Below the pieces are notes generated by a model. That model had not been told where the DNA came from and ran no database searches. It was given only the letters and a program-made list of their open reading frames with translations. A program made the translations under genes and the position numbers. A DNA stretch of 23,737 nt from Arenicellales bacterium. Its GTDB lineage: Bacteria; Pseudomonadota; Gammaproteobacteria; BMS3Bbin11. Below, piece after piece: positions 22,128-23,737 of this stretch; within the stretch, counting starts at the first letter, position 1; each line of letters begins with the position of its first letter. The stretch is taken from assembly GCA_029287965.1 (NCBI GenBank), contig JARFQC010000063.1, forward strand, positions 1-23,737. The letters run 5' to 3'.

Positions 22128-23737
22128 ATGCATCAGGCCGAACAGGCGCTAAAAAATATTTTTGGATTCAGTGCGTTTCGGGATAACCAGAGAGAAATCA
22201 TCGATTCGCTGCTCGAAGGCAGGGATGTGCTCACCCTGATGCCGACCGGTGGCGGGAAGTCCCTGTGCTACCAGATTCCTTCCATCGTCAGGTCCGGCAC
22301 CGGCGTTATTGTCTCACCGCTGATTGCGTTGATGGAGGACCAGGTCAACACCATGAAATTACAGGGTGTCAGGGCTGAATACCTCAACTCCAGCCTGGAC
22401 AGCACGACACAGAGATCTTTTGAGCAGTCATTCCTAAGCGGACAGCTGGATCTGTTGTATATCGCCCCGGAACGCTTACTCACAGAGCGTTTTCTGTCTA
22501 TTCTGGATCAGACTGAAATTTCGTTGTTCGCCATCGACGAGGCCCATTGCGTTTCCCAGTGGGGCCACGATTTCAGGCATGAATACCAGCGTCTCAGAGT
22601 CCTGCACGAGCGCTATCCGGACATCCCCAGAATTGCGTTAACGGCTACTGCAGACTCCCGTACCCGGCAGGAAATTATCGACCAGCTGGATCTGCATGAC
22701 GCAGAGGTCTACATCAGCAGCTTCGATCGACCGAATATTCGTTACACGATTACTGACGGCCAGAATGCCCGTGAACAACTCTGGCGCTTTATCGACAGTC
22801 AGCATAAAGGGCAGTCCGGTATCGTCTATTGCCTGTCACGTAAAAGTGTCGACAAGGTCGCCGACTGGTTGTCTTCAAAGGGGCGCAACGCATTACCGTA
22901 TCACGCCGGCATGCCGGCCGGGCAGAGAAAACTCAACCAGGAACGCTTCCTCCGCGAAGAGGACATAATTATTGTTGCCACCATTGCTTTCGGTATGGGC
23001 ATAGACAAACCGGATGTACGGTTTGTCGCTCACCTGAACCTGCCCAAAAGCATCGAAGCCTACTACCAGGACACCGGGCGTGCCGGTCGGGACGGTGAAC
23101 CTGCCAGTGCCTGGATGGCCTACGGTCTGCAGGATGTCATTATTCTGCGCCAGATGATGCAGGAATCGGATGCCAACGATGCCTACAAACGCGTTGCACA
23201 CGGCAAGCTGGAAGCGATGCTGGGGCTATGCGAAATGACCACCTGCAGACGCACAAAACTGCTCGGGTATTTTGGTCAGCAGACGGATTCAGAGTGCGGA
23301 AACTGTGACAACTGCCTCGCACCGCCGCCAACCTGGGATGCCAGCGAAACAGCCCGGATGGCGTTATCAGCGATTTACCGCACTGGTCAGCGCTTCGGGG
23401 TCAGCTACATCGTTGATGTTCTTATCGGTAAAACAGACGAGCGCATTACCAACAACCGGCATGACTCGCTCAATGTCTACGGCATGGGCAAAAAACTCAG
23501 CGGCGTCGAATGGCGCAGCGTGTTCAGACAATTGATCGCGCTGGGATATATCGATATCGATGCAGATGCCTACGGGGCATTACGGCTGGCGGAAAAATGC
23601 CGCAACCTGTTGCGTGGAGAGGAACAGCTCCTGCTGCGTCAATACAAGCGTCCGGCTCGCAAGACCCGGTCTGCTGCAATAACGGTGATTCATGAAGACC
23701 TGACATCAGAAGAGCAGGGGCTGTTCCAGGAATTGCG
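22128..23737 (+). CDS. recQ: RecQ, ATP-dependent DNA helicase (3' end off the window)
   Basis: 536 complete codons of a RecQ-family 3'-5' DNA helicase that unwinds recombination and stalled-fork intermediates. The start is ATG 22128, with only a weak site (TTGAG) before it; a TTG at 22122 is possible. Helicase motifs in order: Gln motif FRDNQREII (about 17-25), Walker A MPTGGGKS (38-45), DEAH (137-140), TATA (172-175), ATIAFGMGIDKPDVR (284-298), and YYQDTGRAGRDG (312-323) with the arginine finger. The zinc-binding domain has Cys373, 390, 393 and 396. A winged-helix RQC domain follows (about 405-510). The HRDC domain is expected next but is cut by the window edge. All visible catalytic residues are intact. 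Confidence 0.97.
   Translation, partial: MHQAEQALKNIFGFSAFRDNQREIIDSLLEGRDVLTLMPTGGGKSLCYQIPSIVRSGTGVIVSPLIALMEDQVNTMKLQGVRAEYLNSSLDSTTQRSFEQSFLSGQLDLLYIAPERLLTERFLSILDQTEISLFAIDEAHCVSQWGHDFRHEYQRLRVLHERYPDIPRIALTATADSRTRQEIIDQLDLHDAEVYISSFDRPNIRYTITDGQNAREQLWRFIDSQHKGQSGIVYCLSRKSVDKVADWLSSKGRNALPYHAGMPAGQRKLNQERFLREEDIIIVATIAFGMGIDKPDVRFVAHLNLPKSIEAYYQDTGRAGRDGEPASAWMAYGLQDVIILRQMMQESDANDAYKRVAHGKLEAMLGLCEMTTCRRTKLLGYFGQQTDSECGNCDNCLAPPPTWDASETARMALSAIYRTGQRFGVSYIVDVLIGKTDERITNNRHDSLNVYGMGKKLSGVEWRSVFRQLIALGYIDIDADAYGALRLAEKCRNLLRGEEQLLLRQYKRPARKTRSAAITVIHEDLTSEEQGLFQEL

Noticed and set aside
1..23737. CRISPR arrays, restriction-modification or other defence loci, rRNA genes
   Set aside because: No regularly spaced repeats and none of the expected proteins or rRNA sequences were seen anywhere in the window.

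Overview
The window looks like chromosomal DNA of a gammaproteobacterium with a diderm envelope. The evidence is TamA/TamB, a complete Pqi (MCE) lipid-transport operon, an AsmA-family protein, a RecQ helicase and the 3' half of a tRNA-Arg(ACG) of the GCGCCCG/CGGGCGC type. The genus cannot be read from the sequence. Coding regions have moderate GC. Two stretches, about 11.4-12.6 kb and the gap at 21.4-22.1 kb, are visibly richer in A+T.

Layout. 1-1729 (minus): a LolA-like outer-membrane lipoprotein-sorting protein, then an FtsX/MacB-type ABC permease that runs off the left edge and is interrupted by an in-frame amber codon. 1856-2650 (plus): a secreted protein of unknown function, diverging from the LolA-like gene. 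2657-5648 (minus): a tiny His-rich secreted protein, a scrap of IS30-type transposase, a bestrophin-like DUF4239 membrane protein and a DUF900 alpha/beta-hydrolase lipoprotein. 6024-11314 (plus): tamA-tamB, overlapping by ATGA; TamB carries a tandem internal duplication with a period of about 225 residues. 11315-13181: an accessory-looking gap with a 74-aa four-Cys secreted protein, a 50-aa membrane protein and a truncated tRNA-Arg 3' end of the kind left by integration. 13182-15863: an AsmA-family protein, closed by a clear terminator. 16098-16717: a possible 39-aa leader ORF overlapping a DUF1269-type membrane protein. 16818-17280 (minus): a frameshifted EAL-domain remnant. 17731-21220 (plus): a pqi operon in which PqiA is split into two overlapping genes, followed by pqiB and pqiC. 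21400-21940 (minus): two small genes with their own promoters, a 25-aa membrane peptide and a 101-aa Arg-rich repeat protein. 22128-end (plus): recQ, cut by the right edge before its HRDC domain.

How it fits together. Much of the coding capacity serves traffic between inner and outer membrane: LolA-like protein plus FtsX permease, TamA/TamB, an AsmA-family bridge-like protein, and PqiA/B/C. They sit in separate transcription units, so this is an envelope-themed neighbourhood rather than one system. I see no CRISPR array, restriction system or recognisable defence operon. The least explained parts are the small genes between the housekeeping blocks: the promoter/palindrome with its 25-aa peptide, the [DE]RR repeat protein, the Cys-rich and membrane micro-proteins of the 11.3-13.2 kb gap, and the 39-aa overlapping ORF.
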